From Citrobacter braakii (GTDB taxonomy: Bacteria > Pseudomonadota > Gammaproteobacteria > Enterobacterales > Enterobacteriaceae), in contig NZ_NAEW01000007.1 of assembly GCF_002075345.1 (NCBI RefSeq), positions 62,001 to 126,000 on the forward strand: 64,000 bases of DNA. The letters run 5' to 3'. The position numbers and the translations under genes were made by a program. Shown piece by piece: positions 30,210 to 40,756 of the stretch. The notes under the pieces are model-generated. The model ran no database searches and was not told where the DNA came from. It saw only the letters and a program-made list of their open reading frames with translations. How positions within the stretch are numbered: the stretch's first letter is position 1; the number at the start of each line of letters is the position of its first letter.

Positions 30210-30668
30210 ATGATCTACCTGACCCAACGCCTTGACCACGCCCACCGCGTCACCGCAAGCGTCACGCTACCCATTGATATGCGAGTAAAAAGCCGTGCCA
30301 GAGTGACGCTGAACGACGGTCGCGAAGCCGGACTAATGCTTCCGCGCGGTTTGCTGTTACGCAGTGGTGATCTGCTGACCACCGAAGATGGCAGCGAGGT
30401 GATCGAAGTGATCGCCGCGCCGGAGTCAGTTTCCGTGGTGCGCTGCGCCGATCCTTTCCTGCTCGCCAAAGCCTGTTATCACCTCGGCAATCGCCACGTT
30501 CCGCTGCAAATTCTGCCGGATGAGTTGCGCTACCATCACGATCATGTGCTGGACGCCATGTTGCGCCAGTTCAGCCTGGAGGTGACGTTCGCTCAACTAC
30601 CGTTTGAACCGGAAGCAGGCGCTTATGCCAGTGAATCACACGGGCATCATCACGCCCATGCGCACTGA
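30210..30668 (+). CDS. ureE: Urease accessory nickel metallochaperone UreE
   Basis: 152-residue nickel carrier that passes Ni to UreG. It has an N-terminal peptide-binding domain and a central metal-binding domain, and ends in a short His-rich tail ([11 protein letters not shown]) that can bind extra nickel. ATG 30210 follows AGGAG at good distance; the codon at 30204 is inside the ribosome site. The stop overlaps the first base of ureF, so translation is coupled. Confidence 0.95.
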   Translation: MIYLTQRLDHAHRVTASVTLPIDMRVKSRARVTLNDGREAGLMLPRGLLLRSGDLLTTEDGSEVIEVIAAPESVSVVRCADPFLLAKACYHLGNRHVPLQILPDELRYHHDHVLDAMLRQFSLEVTFAQLPFEPEAGAYASESHGHHHAHAH

Positions 30669-31339
30669 TGCATAACATCCAACAGCTGCGTCTGATGCAG
30701 CTCGCCAGCAGCGCTCTCCCGGTGGGGTCGTTTACCTGGTCCCAGGGTCTGGAGTGGGCGGTTGAAATCGGCTGGGTGAAAAGCGCCGATGACTTCTCTG
30801 ACTGGCAAATCCAGCAGATGGAGCAGAACTTCTTTACCGTCGACCTACCGCTACTGGCGAGACTGTATCGCGCCTGCGAGCAGGACGATCTCGCTGCAGC
30901 ACGCCGCTGGATCGCTTACCTGTTGGCCTGTCGGGAAACCCGCGAACTACGGGATGAAGAACGCAGTCGGGGCGCGGCGTTTACGCGGCTGGTCACCGAC
31001 TGGGAAGCAGATTGCTCGCGGGAGTGGCGCGCGCTCTTTGTCGACAGCCAACTCTGCGGTATGGCCTGGCTGGGCGTGCGCTGGAAAATCCCCCTGACGG
31101 AGCTGGCGTTAAGCCTCGGCTACAGCTGGATTGAGAGCGCAGTGATGGCTGGCGTCAAACTGGTCCCTTTTGGGCAGCAGGCGGCCCAGCGTTTGATCAT
31201 TGCGCTCTGCAATCGGTATGCGCAAGGTCTGGCACAGGCGCTGGCGTGTCCTGACGCCAGCCTCGGCTCAGCAACGCCGTTGGCGGCCATCGCATCTGCC
31301 CGGCATGAAACCCAATATTCCCGATTATTCCGCTCCTGA
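30668..31339 (+). CDS. ureF: Urease accessory protein UreF
   Basis: All-helical 223-residue protein that links UreD to UreG and gates GTP-dependent nickel insertion. Conserved [20 protein letters not shown] at the start and a C-terminal [14 protein letters not shown], which in known structures contacts partner subunits. The start codon shares one base with the ureE stop. Confidence 0.95.
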   Translation: MHNIQQLRLMQLASSALPVGSFTWSQGLEWAVEIGWVKSADDFSDWQIQQMEQNFFTVDLPLLARLYRACEQDDLAAARRWIAYLLACRETRELRDEERSRGAAFTRLVTDWEADCSREWRALFVDSQLCGMAWLGVRWKIPLTELALSLGYSWIESAVMAGVKLVPFGQQAAQRLIIALCNRYAQGLAQALACPDASLGSATPLAAIASARHETQYSRLFRS

Positions 31340-31348
31340 GGAGAAAAA

Positions 31349-31966
31349 ATGAGTAACAACAAGCATCCCCTGCGCGTGGGCGTTGGCGGCCCGGTTGGCT
31401 CCGGCAAAACGGCGCTGCTGGAAGCGTTATGCAAATCCATGCGCAGCAGCTATCAACTGGCGGTGGTAACCAACGATATCTATACCAAAGAAGATCAGCG
31501 CATTCTCACCGAGGCAGGCGCCCTGGAGCCAGACAGGATCGTCGGCGTGGAAACCGGCGGTTGCCCGCATACCGCTATCCGTGAAGATGCGTCGATGAAT
31601 CTGGCCGCCGTAGAGGCGCTGAGCGAGAAATTCGGCAATCTGGATCTGATTTTTGTGGAAAGCGGCGGCGATAACCTGAGCGCCACCTTCAGCCCGGAAT
31701 TAGCGGATCTGACGATCTATGTGATCGACGTTGCCGAAGGTGAGAAGATCCCGCGTAAGGGTGGTCCGGGGATCACCAAATCTGATTTTCTGGTGATCAA
31801 TAAAACCGATCTGGCCCCTTACGTGGGCGCCTCGCTGGAGGTGATGGAGCGCGATACCCTACGCATGCGCGGCGAGCGTCCGTGGACGTTTAGTAATTTA
31901 AAATCCGGAGAAGGTCTGGAAAAAATTATCGCGTTTCTGGAAGAGAAAGGGATGCTGCGGGAGTAG
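31349..31966 (+). CDS. ureG: Urease accessory GTPase UreG
   Basis: SIMIBI-class GTPase powering nickel delivery. P-loop GPVGSGKT at residues 14-21, Cys-Pro-His metal motif in [13 protein letters not shown] near 70, and NKTD guanine-specificity motif near 152. 205 residues. Preceded by GAGGAG. It closes the urease operon; a REP element follows. Confidence 0.97.
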   Translation: MSNNKHPLRVGVGGPVGSGKTALLEALCKSMRSSYQLAVVTNDIYTKEDQRILTEAGALEPDRIVGVETGGCPHTAIREDASMNLAAVEALSEKFGNLDLIFVESGGDNLSATFSPELADLTIYVIDVAEGEKIPRKGGPGITKSDFLVINKTDLAPYVGASLEVMERDTLRMRGERPWTFSNLKSGEGLEKIIAFLEEKGMLRE

Positions 31967-31970
31967 AGTA

Positions 31971-32003
31971 TTGCCCGGTGGCGCTACGCTTACCGGGCCT
32001 ACA
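31971..32003. repeat. REP element between ureG and tsaD
   Basis: TGCCCGGTGGCGCTACGCTTACCGGGCCTACA hairpin between convergent genes; the only visible candidate for a 3' end signal of the urease operon. Confidence 0.8.
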
Positions 32004-32014
32004 ATATTATGTAC

Positions 32015-33028
32015 TTATGCCGCCGGTAATTCCGCCAGCGGCCAGCGAGGACGCACGGTCACGCCAAGATCCGCCGTTGCACCCGCTTTAAAACGCACCA
32101 TGCCCGCGTAGGCGATCATCGCCCCGTTATCGGTGCAAAATTCCGGACGCGCGTAAAACACTTCGCCACGACGCTTTTGCATCATCTCGGCCAGTTTTGC
32201 ACGCAACGTACGGTTAGCGCTCACGCCCCCCGCCATCACCAGACGTTTAAAACCGGTTTGATCCAGCGCGCGTTTACACTTGATCATCAGCGTATCAACC
32301 ACAGCATCTTCAAACGCACGGGCGATATCTGCACGCGTCTGATCGTCATTTTCGTTATTACGAATGGTATTCGCGGCGAAAGTTTTCAGGCCGGAGAAAC
32401 TGAAATCCAGACCCGGACGGTCGGTCATCGGGCGCGGGAAGACAAAGCGTTTTTCAACGCCTTGCGATGCAAGCTTTGACAGCATTGGGCCGCCAGGATA
32501 ATCCAGCCCCAGCAGCTTGGCCGTTTTATCGAACGCTTCACCGGCGGCATCATCTATCGATTCACCCAGCAATTCATACTGCCCAATACCGGTGACGCTG
32601 ATCAGTTGCGTGTGACCGCCGGAAACCAGCAGCGCAACGAAGGGGAAAGCAGGGGGATTATCTTCCAGCATCGGCGCCAGCAGATGCCCTTCCATATGGT
32701 GCACAGGAATTGCCGGTACGCCCCAGGCGAACGCCAGCGAACGTCCTACGGTTGCGCCGACCAGCAGCGCGCCAACCAGACCAGGACCTGCGGTATACGC
32801 CACCGCATCAATCTCTTTTGCCGTCAGTCCCGCTTCTTTCAGCGCGGCCTGGATCAGCGGTACGGTTTTACGTACGTGATCGCGCGAGGCCAGTTCTGGC
32901 ACTACGCCGCCGTAGTCAGCGTGTAATTTCACCTGACTATACAATTGGTTGGCTAAAAGACCTTTTTCATCGTCGTAAATGGCGATGCCGGTTTCATCGC
33001 AGGATGTTTCAATACCCAGTACACGCAT
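32015..33028 (-). CDS. tsaD: tRNA N6-threonylcarbamoyladenosine synthase subunit TsaD
   Basis: Essential enzyme that transfers threonylcarbamoyl to A37 of ANN-decoding tRNAs with TsaB and TsaE. ASKHA-fold protein of 337 residues. Metal ligands H111 and H115 are in VHHMEGH, the N-terminal [15 protein letters not shown] phosphate loop is intact, and a C-terminal [12 protein letters not shown] motif supplies the last metal ligand. Divergent from rpsU, as in E. coli. Confidence 0.97.
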   Translation of the reverse strand: MRVLGIETSCDETGIAIYDDEKGLLANQLYSQVKLHADYGGVVPELASRDHVRKTVPLIQAALKEAGLTAKEIDAVAYTAGPGLVGALLVGATVGRSLAFAWGVPAIPVHHMEGHLLAPMLEDNPPAFPFVALLVSGGHTQLISVTGIGQYELLGESIDDAAGEAFDKTAKLLGLDYPGGPMLSKLASQGVEKRFVFPRPMTDRPGLDFSFSGLKTFAANTIRNNENDDQTRADIARAFEDAVVDTLMIKCKRALDQTGFKRLVMAGGVSANRTLRAKLAEMMQKRRGEVFYARPEFCTDNGAMIAYAGMVRFKAGATADLGVTVRPRWPLAELPAA

Positions 33029-33209
33029 GACTTGTTTTACCTCGCTCTATTACCGCGCAGTGTAGGACCAATGCGGGTTGATGTAAAACTTTGTTCGCCC
33101 CAGGAGTTCCGCTCGTGTATACTCCTTATCCTTATAAAAGTCCCTTTCAAAATCGCGTCGGTGCTTTACAAAGCAGCAGCAATTGCAGTAAAATTCCGCA
33201 CCATTTTGA

Positions 33210-33479
<270 letters not shown>

Positions 33480-33483
33480 TCCA

Positions 33484-33560
33484 TTGAGAGCCAAGGCTCT
33501 CAATTCAGACAGAGTTGTAGTTGTAAGGCCGTGCTTCCGGAAGGAATGCGCGGCTTGTTT
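33484..33560 (+). terminator. Hairpins after rpsU in the macromolecular synthesis operon
   Basis: A perfect 9-bp stem TTGAGAGCC/GGCTCTCAA (33484-33492 with 33495-33503) is followed by an imperfect stem GGCCGTGC/GCGCGGC ending in TTGTTTTC (about 33527-33560). This corresponds to the partial terminator between rpsU and dnaG of E. coli, which makes S21 mRNA far more abundant than primase mRNA. Confidence 0.75.
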
Positions 33561-33567
33561 TCGTTTA

Positions 33568-33694
33568 TACGCATCATCATTCAAGCTGCCTCTGCGTTGG
33601 CTGCAGTCGTTCCCTCCAGTCACGTACTGATGTACGCTCCTGAGGATTCGCTCCCTTGCCGTCTTGATGCATCTTGAATGATTTTGTGTATATA
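33568..33694. repeat. ERIC element between rpsU and dnaG
   Basis: About 127-bp imperfect palindrome. Ends carry ATCATTCAAG (33576-33585) and CTTGAATGAT (33673-33682). The centre reads CCAGTCACGTACTGATGTACGCTCCTGAGGATT in two halves, closely matching the ERIC consensus core, and GTATAT occurs at the right edge. It lies inside the transcribed region upstream of dnaG. Confidence 0.85.
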
Positions 33695-33719
33695 AGTCAT
33701 AAAAAAATAAACGGGGCAT

Positions 33720-35465
33720 ATGGCTGGACGAATTCCACGCGTATTTATAAATGACCTGCTGGCAAGAACCGACATTGTCGATCTCATCGACGCGCGGGTA
33801 AAGCTGAAGAAGCAGGGCAAAAATTATCACGCGTGCTGTCCGTTCCATAACGAAAAAACCCCCTCTTTCACCGTAAACGGTGAGAAACAGTTTTATCACT
33901 GCTTTGGGTGTGGCGCACATGGCAACGCCGTCGACTTTCTCATGAACTACGACAAGCTCGAGTTTGTGGAAACCGTCGAAGAACTGGCCGCAATGCACAA
34001 CCTTGAAGTGCCCTATGAAGCAGGCAGTGGCCCTAGTCAGATAGAGCGCCATCAACGGCAAAGCCTTTATCAATTGATGGACGGCCTGAACACTTTTTAT
34101 CAACAGTCTTTGATGCAACCCGCCGCTACCCCCGCGCGCCAGTACCTGGAAAAGCGAGGATTAAGTAGCGACGTTATCACCCGTTTTGCTATTGGTTTTG
34201 CGCCCCCCGGCTGGGACAACGTCCTGAAACGGTTTGGCGGCAATGCTGAGAATCGTAAATCGCTGGTCGATGCGGGAATGTTGGTCACCAACGATCAGGG
34301 ACGCAGTTACGATCGCTTCCGCGAACGGGTGATGTTCCCCATCCGCGACAAACGTGGTCGAGTCATTGGTTTTGGTGGACGCGTGCTGGGCGATGCCCTG
34401 CCGAAGTATCTCAACTCTCCGGAAACCGATATTTTCCATAAAGGTCGCCAGCTGTATGGCCTTTATGAAGCCCAGCAGGATAACGCCGATCCGCAGCGCC
34501 TGTTAGTGGTAGAAGGCTATATGGATGTGGTGGCGCTGGCGCAATACGGCATTAACTACGCTGTGGCATCCCTTGGGACGTCAACCACCGCCGATCACAT
34601 CCAGTTGTTGTTCCGCGCGACGAACAACGTAATTTGCTGTTACGACGGTGACCGTGCCGGACGCGACGCAGCATGGCGCGCGCTGGAAACCGCACTGCCC
34701 TATATGACAGACGGACGCCAGCTACGCTTTATGTTTTTACCTGACGGCGAAGACCCCGATACGCTGGTGCGTAAAGAAGGGAAAGAGGCCTTTGAAGCCC
34801 GGATGGAGAAGGCGCTGCCGCTCTCCGCGTTTTTATTTAACAGCCTGTTGCCGCAGGTGGATTTGAGTACCCCAGACGGACGCGCACAGCTCAGCACGCT
34901 GGCATTACCGCTGATTACTCAGGTACCAGGCGAAACGTTGCGCATTTATCTGCGACAGGAGTTGGGAAACAAGCTCGGCATTCTCGATGACAGCCAGCTT
35001 GAACGTTTAATGCCAAAACTGGCAGAAAATGGGGCTTCCCGCCCTGTTCCACAGCTAAAACGTACGACCATGCGTATACTTATAGGGTTGCTGGTACAGA
35101 ACCCGGGTCTCGCCCCGCTGGTTCCGCCGTTAGGCGCACTGGATAGCAATAAACTGCCTGGACTTGGCTTATTCAGAGAACTGGTCAACACTTGTCTGGC
35201 TCAGCCAGGTCTGACCACCGGACAACTTTTAGAACACTATCGTGGCACAAATGATGCTGCGACCCTTGAAAAACTGTCGATGTGGGACGATATAGCAGAT
35301 AAAGATATCGCAGAAAAAACCTTCACCGACTCACTCAACCATATGTTTGATTCGATGCTTGAGCTGCGCCAGGAAGAGTTGATAGCTCGTGAGCGCACAC
35401 ACGGTTTAAGCAGCGAAGAACGCCGGGAACTCTGGACGCTGAACCAGGAACTGGCCAAGAAATAA
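33720..35465 (+). CDS. dnaG: DNA primase DnaG
   Basis: Synthesises RNA primers at the replication fork. N-terminal CHC2 zinc ribbon with C40, H43, C61 and C64. The TOPRIM catalytic core has VVEGYMDV near residue 265 and the acidic YDGDRAG motif near 309. The C-terminal helical domain binds DnaB. 581 residues, normal. The start follows AAACGGGGCAT only weakly matching a ribosome site, in keeping with the known low translation of primase. Confidence 0.97.
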   Translation: MAGRIPRVFINDLLARTDIVDLIDARVKLKKQGKNYHACCPFHNEKTPSFTVNGEKQFYHCFGCGAHGNAVDFLMNYDKLEFVETVEELAAMHNLEVPYEAGSGPSQIERHQRQSLYQLMDGLNTFYQQSLMQPAATPARQYLEKRGLSSDVITRFAIGFAPPGWDNVLKRFGGNAENRKSLVDAGMLVTNDQGRSYDRFRERVMFPIRDKRGRVIGFGGRVLGDALPKYLNSPETDIFHKGRQLYGLYEAQQDNADPQRLLVVEGYMDVVALAQYGINYAVASLGTSTTADHIQLLFRATNNVICCYDGDRAGRDAAWRALETALPYMTDGRQLRFMFLPDGEDPDTLVRKEGKEAFEARMEKALPLSAFLFNSLLPQVDLSTPDGRAQLSTLALPLITQVPGETLRIYLRQELGNKLGILDDSQLERLMPKLAENGASRPVPQLKRTTMRILIGLLVQNPGLAPLVPPLGALDSNKLPGLGLFRELVNTCLAQPGLTTGQLLEHYRGTNDAATLEKLSMWDDIADKDIAEKTFTDSLNHMFDSMLELRQEELIARERTHGLSSEERRELWTLNQELAKK

Positions 35466-35629
35466 CAGAAAGACAAAAGTATTTAACGGCTTAACTGCCG
35501 AATATCGCTCGGGAAGCCCCCGACAGCCGCACGGAGAGGCAGCGGCAAAATATAAGTATGCCCTCGTTTTGCCGTTGGCGGTTTTACCGCCCAACACCAA
35601 TCAAACGAATTAAGTGTGGATACCGTCTT

Positions 35630-37474
35630 ATGGAGCAAAACCCGCAGTCACAGCTGAAGCTACTTGTCCAACGTGGTAAGGAGCAAGGCTATCTGACCTA
35701 TGCCGAGGTCAATGACCATCTGCCGGAAGATATCGTCGATTCAGATCAAATCGAAGACATCATCCAAATGATCAATGACATGGGTATTCAGGTGATGGAA
35801 GAAGCACCTGATGCCGATGATCTGCTGCTTGCTGAAACCTCCAACAGCACCGATGAAGACGCGGAAGAAGCGGCTGCCCAGGTTCTGTCCAGCGTTGAGT
35901 CTGAAATCGGTCGTACAACTGACCCGGTCCGCATGTACATGCGTGAAATGGGTACCGTTGAACTGTTAACCCGTGAAGGCGAAATCGACATCGCTAAACG
36001 CATCGAAGACGGGATTAACCAGGTTCAATGCTCCGTTGCCGAATACCCGGAAGCCATCACCTACCTGCTTGAGCAATACGATCGTGTAGAAGCTGAAGAA
36101 GCGCGTCTTTCCGATCTGATCACCGGCTTTGTCGATCCGAACGCGGAAGAAGACATGGCGCCAACGGCGACACACGTCGGTTCTGAGCTCTCTCAGGAAG
36201 AGATGGATGACGATGCAGACGAAGATGAAGAAGATGACGACGACAGCAGCGATGACGACAACAGCATCGACCCTGAATTAGCGCGTGAAAAATTCGGTGA
36301 ACTGCGTACTCAGTACGAAATCACTCGCGACACCATCAAAGCGAAAGGCCGCAGCCATGCTGCCGCGCAGGAAGAAATTCAGAAGCTGTCTGAAGTGTTC
36401 AAACAGTTCCGCCTGGTGCCGAAGCAGTTCGACTACCTGGTAAACAGCATGCGCGTCATGATGGACCGCGTGCGTACTCAGGAACGTCTGATCATGAAGC
36501 TCTGCGTTGAGCAGTGCAAAATGCCGAAGAAAAACTTCATCACCCTGTTCACTGGCAACGAAACCAGCGAAACCTGGTTCAACGCGGCAATCGCGATGAA
36601 CAAACCGTGGTCTGAAAAACTGCACGACGTGGCAGATGATGTTCACCGCGGACTGCAGAAACTGCAGCAGATTGAAGAAGAAACCGGCCTGACCATCGAG
36701 CAGGTTAAAGACATCAACCGTCGCATGTCTATCGGTGAAGCGAAAGCCCGCCGTGCGAAAAAAGAGATGGTTGAAGCGAACTTACGTCTGGTTATCTCTA
36801 TCGCCAAGAAATACACCAACCGTGGTCTGCAGTTCCTGGATTTGATTCAGGAAGGTAACATCGGTCTGATGAAAGCGGTTGATAAGTTTGAATACCGTCG
36901 TGGTTACAAGTTCTCTACCTATGCAACCTGGTGGATCCGTCAGGCGATCACCCGCTCGATCGCGGATCAGGCACGTACCATCCGTATCCCGGTACATATG
37001 ATTGAGACCATCAACAAGCTCAACCGAATCTCCCGTCAGATGCTGCAAGAGATGGGCCGCGAGCCGACGCCGGAAGAGCTGGCTGAACGCATGCTGATGC
37101 CGGAAGACAAGATCCGTAAAGTGCTGAAGATCGCTAAAGAGCCTATCTCCATGGAAACGCCGATTGGCGACGATGAAGATTCGCATCTGGGTGATTTCAT
37201 CGAGGATACCACCCTCGAGCTGCCGCTGGATTCTGCTACCACCGAGAGCCTGCGTGCCGCAACGCACGACGTTCTGGCAGGCCTGACCGCCCGTGAAGCG
37301 AAAGTACTGCGTATGCGTTTCGGTATCGATATGAATACCGACCACACACTGGAAGAAGTCGGTAAACAGTTCGACGTTACCCGCGAACGTATCCGTCAGA
37401 TCGAAGCGAAAGCGCTGCGTAAACTGCGCCACCCGAGCCGCTCTGAAGTGCTGCGTAGCTTCCTCGACGATTAA
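35630..37474 (+). CDS. rpoD: RNA polymerase sigma factor RpoD (sigma 70)
   Basis: Primary sigma factor, 614 residues. Region 1.1 at the N-terminus ([27 protein letters not shown]), region 1.2 around 96-127, a very acidic non-conserved insert near 190-215, region 2 with [15 protein letters not shown] -10 reading helix ([18 protein letters not shown]), and region 4.2 helix-turn-helix at the end ([31 protein letters not shown]). ATG 35630 is chosen by homology; the open frame continues upstream without support. Last gene of its operon, with a strong terminator. Confidence 0.98.
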   Translation: MEQNPQSQLKLLVQRGKEQGYLTYAEVNDHLPEDIVDSDQIEDIIQMINDMGIQVMEEAPDADDLLLAETSNSTDEDAEEAAAQVLSSVESEIGRTTDPVRMYMREMGTVELLTREGEIDIAKRIEDGINQVQCSVAEYPEAITYLLEQYDRVEAEEARLSDLITGFVDPNAEEDMAPTATHVGSELSQEEMDDDADEDEEDDDDSSDDDNSIDPELAREKFGELRTQYEITRDTIKAKGRSHAAAQEEIQKLSEVFKQFRLVPKQFDYLVNSMRVMMDRVRTQERLIMKLCVEQCKMPKKNFITLFTGNETSETWFNAAIAMNKPWSEKLHDVADDVHRGLQKLQQIEEETGLTIEQVKDINRRMSIGEAKARRAKKEMVEANLRLVISIAKKYTNRGLQFLDLIQEGNIGLMKAVDKFEYRRGYKFSTYATWWIRQAITRSIADQARTIRIPVHMIETINKLNRISRQMLQEMGREPTPEELAERMLMPEDKIRKVLKIAKEPISMETPIGDDEDSHLGDFIEDTTLELPLDSATTESLRAATHDVLAGLTAREAKVLRMRFGIDMNTDHTLEEVGKQFDVTRERIRQIEAKALRKLRHPSRSEVLRSFLDD

Positions 37475-37492
37475 TCTCGCCGCATAAGCATA

Positions 37493-37519
37493 AACGCCAC
37501 CGCAAGGTGGCGTTTTTCT
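37493..37519 (+). terminator. Intrinsic terminator of rpoD
   Basis: AACGCCACC-GCAA-GGTGGCGTT stem with GCAA tetraloop followed by TTTCTTTA. It ends the rpsU-dnaG-rpoD operon and overlaps the region just before the mug stop. Confidence 0.94.
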
Positions 37520-38026
37520 TTATAGTCCCCGTCTGGCCAGGGCGTCATTCACTTCCTGATACGCCTCCACCAGTTTATCCAACGTAATCCGGCTTAACCC
37601 GCTGGGATTCGGCAAAACCCATATTTGCGTCGCGCCAATAGTCAGCGTTTGTTTTCCCCACTGCGCCCCTCGCTGGCTGAGGCCCTGCTCAAATGCCTGC
37701 TTCCCAAGGATTGCTAGTGCAGCAGGCTGATACTCTTCTATTTTCTCAATGAGCTTACGACCGCCGTTGCGCATCTCTTGTAGCTTCACTTCATTGGCTT
37801 GCACCGTCGGTCTGTCGACAAATTTAGTCACGCCGCAACGGAAGTCCAGCAGGTGTTGTGCCTCTTCGGGTTTGAGCTGGCGATCGGTAAATCCCGCCTG
37901 ATGGATGACCTTCCAGAAGCGATTAGCGGGATGTGCAAAGGGGAATCCTGTACCTGCGGAAGACAACCCCGGATTGATGCCGCAAAACACCACCCGCAGC
38001 CCCGGCGCCAGTATGTCCTTAACCAT
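37520..38026 (-). CDS. mug: G/U mismatch-specific DNA glycosylase Mug
   Basis: Excises uracil and ethenocytosine from mismatched duplex DNA. 168 residues from ATG 38026, chosen by match to E. coli [23 protein letters not shown] and an upstream GGGAG. Catalytic motif GINPGLSS near 16-23 and the intercalation motif NPSGLSR near 140-146 are intact. The frame continues upstream into the ileX promoter region without support. Confidence 0.95.
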   Translation of the reverse strand: MVKDILAPGLRVVFCGINPGLSSAGTGFPFAHPANRFWKVIHQAGFTDRQLKPEEAQHLLDFRCGVTKFVDRPTVQANEVKLQEMRNGGRKLIEKIEEYQPAALAILGKQAFEQGLSQRGAQWGKQTLTIGATQIWVLPNPSGLSRITLDKLVEAYQEVNDALARRGL

Positions 38027-38151
38027 AATTACTCCCATCAATACATCAGAGGAACAAGTATAACGGACTGAAAATACATTGTTTATAAAAACAGCATCCG
38101 TACGCTTATGTCTGGATTGCAACGCGGAGTTACTTTATAATCCACCGCCAC

Positions 38152-38227
38152 GGCCCCTTAGCTCAGTGGTTAGAGCAGGCGACTCATAATCGCTTGGTCG
38201 CTGGTTCAAGTCCAGCAGGGGCCACCA
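38152..38227 (+). tRNA. ileX: tRNA-Ile2 (anticodon CAT, lysidine-modified)
   Basis: 76-nt cloverleaf with acceptor GGCCCCT/AGGGGCC, encoded CCA end, T-loop GGTTCAAGTCC, and anticodon CAT in CTCATAA. A CAT anticodon with this body is tRNA-Ile2 reading AUA after lysidine modification of C34, not tRNA-Met. A TATAAT -10 box at 38136-38141 with a CG-rich discriminator precedes it. Accessory genes begin right after it, so it marks the left border of the dha block. Confidence 0.96.
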
Positions 38228-38497
38228 AACACAGCAAGGGCTGGCGAGAAATCGCAGGTCCTTTTTTTTGGGGGTTCTTCCGTAGCTGTTGGCGCGAGCC
38301 AAAAGGATTCCTGCTGGAACAAATCAATATCTGTTCGCACCAAAATGTGAAATAAGAGCCGGGAAGAATACGGCAGGCGGGGCCTGAAGATATATTACGG
38401 GATGCCTCTGTCCAGCAACAAGCTGGTCACTGTCCCCCCTCTGGACGTCGCCATCCAGAGATGGAAACGTCCGTTAGAGTTTGATTCGATAGTCAGC
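38228..38497. other. Non-coding stretch between ileX and the dha block
   Basis: About 270 bp with no supported gene. A hairpin CTCTGGA/TCCAGAG surrounds 38440-38460, and an AGCTCAA...TTTGAGCT inverted repeat lies near 38495-38517 at the 3' end of the next gene. No second copy of the ileX 3' end was noticed in the window, so no attachment site can be shown. Confidence 0.4.
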
Positions 38498-38797
38498 TCA
38501 AACTAGCTCTTTGAGCTGCTCCTGCATATAAGTTGAAAAATACTCTGGGTTCTTGATAAGGATGCGGTTACCGGAGGCCACTTTTTCTGCCCATCCGGCC
38601 ACTTTTTTCGTGAACTCGGGATTCCATCCCTCCTGCTCACCCCGTGCCATCACAGCTTCTGGACTTGCTGGCACACCTAAGTCATGCAAATACTTTAAGA
38701 TTCCCTTAGCGGTACTTTCATCCATTGAATGGGGTACTGACGCCGAAGTGTTCATACCACCAATAAAATCCAATGCTTTCTCAATTGCTGTTGGCAT
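38498..38797 (-). CDS. Small conserved protein, resembles DUF1889 family
   Basis: 99-residue soluble, mostly helical protein (MPTAIEKALDFIGGMNTSASVPHSMDEST and later LIKNPEYFSTYMQEQLKELV). From memory it resembles the enterobacterial DUF1889 family; this was not verified. ATG 38797 is chosen because AAGGAT lies 6 nt upstream; the open frame to 38821 lacks a site. It stands alone between ileX and dhaF. Function unknown. Confidence 0.65.
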   Translation of the reverse strand: MPTAIEKALDFIGGMNTSASVPHSMDESTAKGILKYLHDLGVPASPEAVMARGEQEGWNPEFTKKVAGWAEKVASGNRILIKNPEYFSTYMQEQLKELV

Positions 38798-38934
38798 GCT
38801 CTTATCCTTAAAATTAACCACGTGAGAGACACATTTATACTATGTACCCAACTCCGCCGGGATATCAAAGAGAACATCACCTTTATTTGATTTACCCCGC
38901 AGCTAAACGCTTGCGGCGGCTGTTTTCTGCACGA

Positions 38935-40746
38935 TTAATTCGCTATCCCGGCCAAAACCAGCCCGGTCGCTACCGCATTACGCGGCCCTTCGGTACCACG
39001 GATGTTGCCCTGTCCGGCAACCACGCCGTAATGCGCCAGCGCGTCGGTGATCATCTGCGGGATTTCGAAATCCAGCGAGGAGCCGCCCACCAGCACCACA
39101 AAAGTCATATCGCGAATAGAGCCGCCGGGTGACACCTGGCGTAAAGCGCGCAGGCAGTTGGTCACAAAAACTTTCTCTTTGGCCTGTCGGCGCACCAACC
39201 GAATTTTTTCCAGCGAGGTCTGGTTATCTACGGGGATCAGCTCGCCGTTTTTCAGATAAACGACTTTGGCAAACACTGACGGACTGAGCGGTTCGCGAAA
39301 AAACTCCACCGCGCCGTTCTCGTGGCGAATGCTGAACAGGCTCTCCACTTTTGCCAGCGGGTATTTTTTAATTTCCTCCGCCAGAAACGGATCGCTTAAG
39401 CCCAGCTCGGTTTGAATCAACAGGCTGACCATATTCCCCGCGCCAGCCAGATGGACCGCTTTCACTACGCCATCGCTATTGATAATGGCGGCATCGGTGG
39501 AGCCTGCGCCTAAATCGAGGATCGCCAGCGGTGCAGCACATCCGGGCGTTGTTAACGCACCGGCGACAGCCATGTTGGCCTCCACGCCGCCGACTTCAAC
39601 CGGGATGTTTAACCGGACGCTCAGCTCACTGGCGATGGCCTGCATCTGTAAGCGATCGGATTTCACCATCGCCGCAATGCCAACGGCGTTCTCCATTGAA
39701 CACTCCCCGGCAATACCGCCCTGCACCTTGCGGGGAATAAACGTATCCACCGCCAACAGATCCTGAATATACACCGCGTTCATGTCGTGACCGGTCAGCG
39801 AGGCCATCACCTTACGCACTCGCTCCAGCATGCCGCCTGCATGCGTACCTGCTTCACCACGAATATCGCACACGGGCGCACAGGTGCTCATCGCCTGCAT
39901 AATGGCCTGTGCGCCTTGCGCTACGTCGGCTTCACCGCCACGCTTTTCGCCGCGGATAAAGATCTTACCCGCCGGGATCACCCTTGAGCGCACATCACCC
40001 TGCGGGGTTTTCAGCACCACGGCGGAACGGTTGCCAATTAGCGCCCTGGCGATGGGGACGATAGTTTGCGTTTCCTCGGGCGTCAGGGTAAAAAAGGTCG
40101 CGATGCCGTAAGGATTCGACAGCACACGCACCACCTGTCCTGGGGCTGCCACTTCCACCGCCGCCAGCACACCTTCCGGCACCTTCTCCAGCAGGGTGAC
40201 TTCATCTACCACCGGCATTGTTCGACGCAGGCGATTGTTCACCAGCACGCCATCATCTTTTTTCAGGATCGCCGCCACCACGTTGACACCGCGATCCAGC
40301 GCCTCATTGATAAACCAAACCGCCTCGAGGAAATCCCTCTCCTCACCGACCAGCGGGATCCAGCCCTGGGTAAACCGATCTTCACTCAACGCCGCCAGCT
40401 TCTCCACGGCGATGGTGGTTCCCATTCCCACGCCAACGCCGCCGGGCGTTTGCGGGTTATGCCCAATCATTGTTGATTCGGTAATGATGGTTTCAGTGAT
40501 GGTTTCCATCGCCACATCGCCAATCACCGGTGCCGCCTCGTTGATGCAGATTTTCGCCACGTCCTGAAGCGACCACGGGGTGTTATTCAGCGCCTGCTGC
40601 AGGGAGGCCACCACCCCGGCAATATTGTCCCGTGTGCCTTTCATACCGGTCGTGGCGACAATCCCGCTGGAGATAAACCGGCCATGCTGCGCCAACGCCA
40701 CTTCGGTGGTGGCGTTGCCGATATCAATCCCTGCAATTAACGGCAT
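38935..40746 (-). CDS. dhaF: Glycerol dehydratase reactivase large subunit DhaF
   Basis: ATP-dependent chaperone that swaps damaged cobalamin out of glycerol dehydratase together with DhaG. 603 residues of the actin/Hsp70-like fold: N-terminal phosphate loop GIDIGNATTEVA (residues 5-16), LDLGAGSTDAA near 405 as second phosphate loop, and the C-terminal GGSSLDFEIPQMI. ATG 40746 matches MPLIAGIDIGN of the C. freundii protein. Last gene of dhaB-dhaC-dhaE-dhaF, 10 bp after dhaE. Confidence 0.95.
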   Translation of the reverse strand: MPLIAGIDIGNATTEVALAQHGRFISSGIVATTGMKGTRDNIAGVVASLQQALNNTPWSLQDVAKICINEAAPVIGDVAMETITETIITESTMIGHNPQTPGGVGVGMGTTIAVEKLAALSEDRFTQGWIPLVGEERDFLEAVWFINEALDRGVNVVAAILKKDDGVLVNNRLRRTMPVVDEVTLLEKVPEGVLAAVEVAAPGQVVRVLSNPYGIATFFTLTPEETQTIVPIARALIGNRSAVVLKTPQGDVRSRVIPAGKIFIRGEKRGGEADVAQGAQAIMQAMSTCAPVCDIRGEAGTHAGGMLERVRKVMASLTGHDMNAVYIQDLLAVDTFIPRKVQGGIAGECSMENAVGIAAMVKSDRLQMQAIASELSVRLNIPVEVGGVEANMAVAGALTTPGCAAPLAILDLGAGSTDAAIINSDGVVKAVHLAGAGNMVSLLIQTELGLSDPFLAEEIKKYPLAKVESLFSIRHENGAVEFFREPLSPSVFAKVVYLKNGELIPVDNQTSLEKIRLVRRQAKEKVFVTNCLRALRQVSPGGSIRDMTFVVLVGGSSLDFEIPQMITDALAHYGVVAGQGNIRGTEGPRNAVATGLVLAGIAN

Positions 40747-40756
40747 ACAACCTCCG

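Noticed and set aside
38152-38227. Reading the CAT-anticodon tRNA as tRNA-Met
   Set aside because: The body matches ileX, the isoleucine tRNA whose C34 is converted to lysidine, rather than either methionine tRNA.
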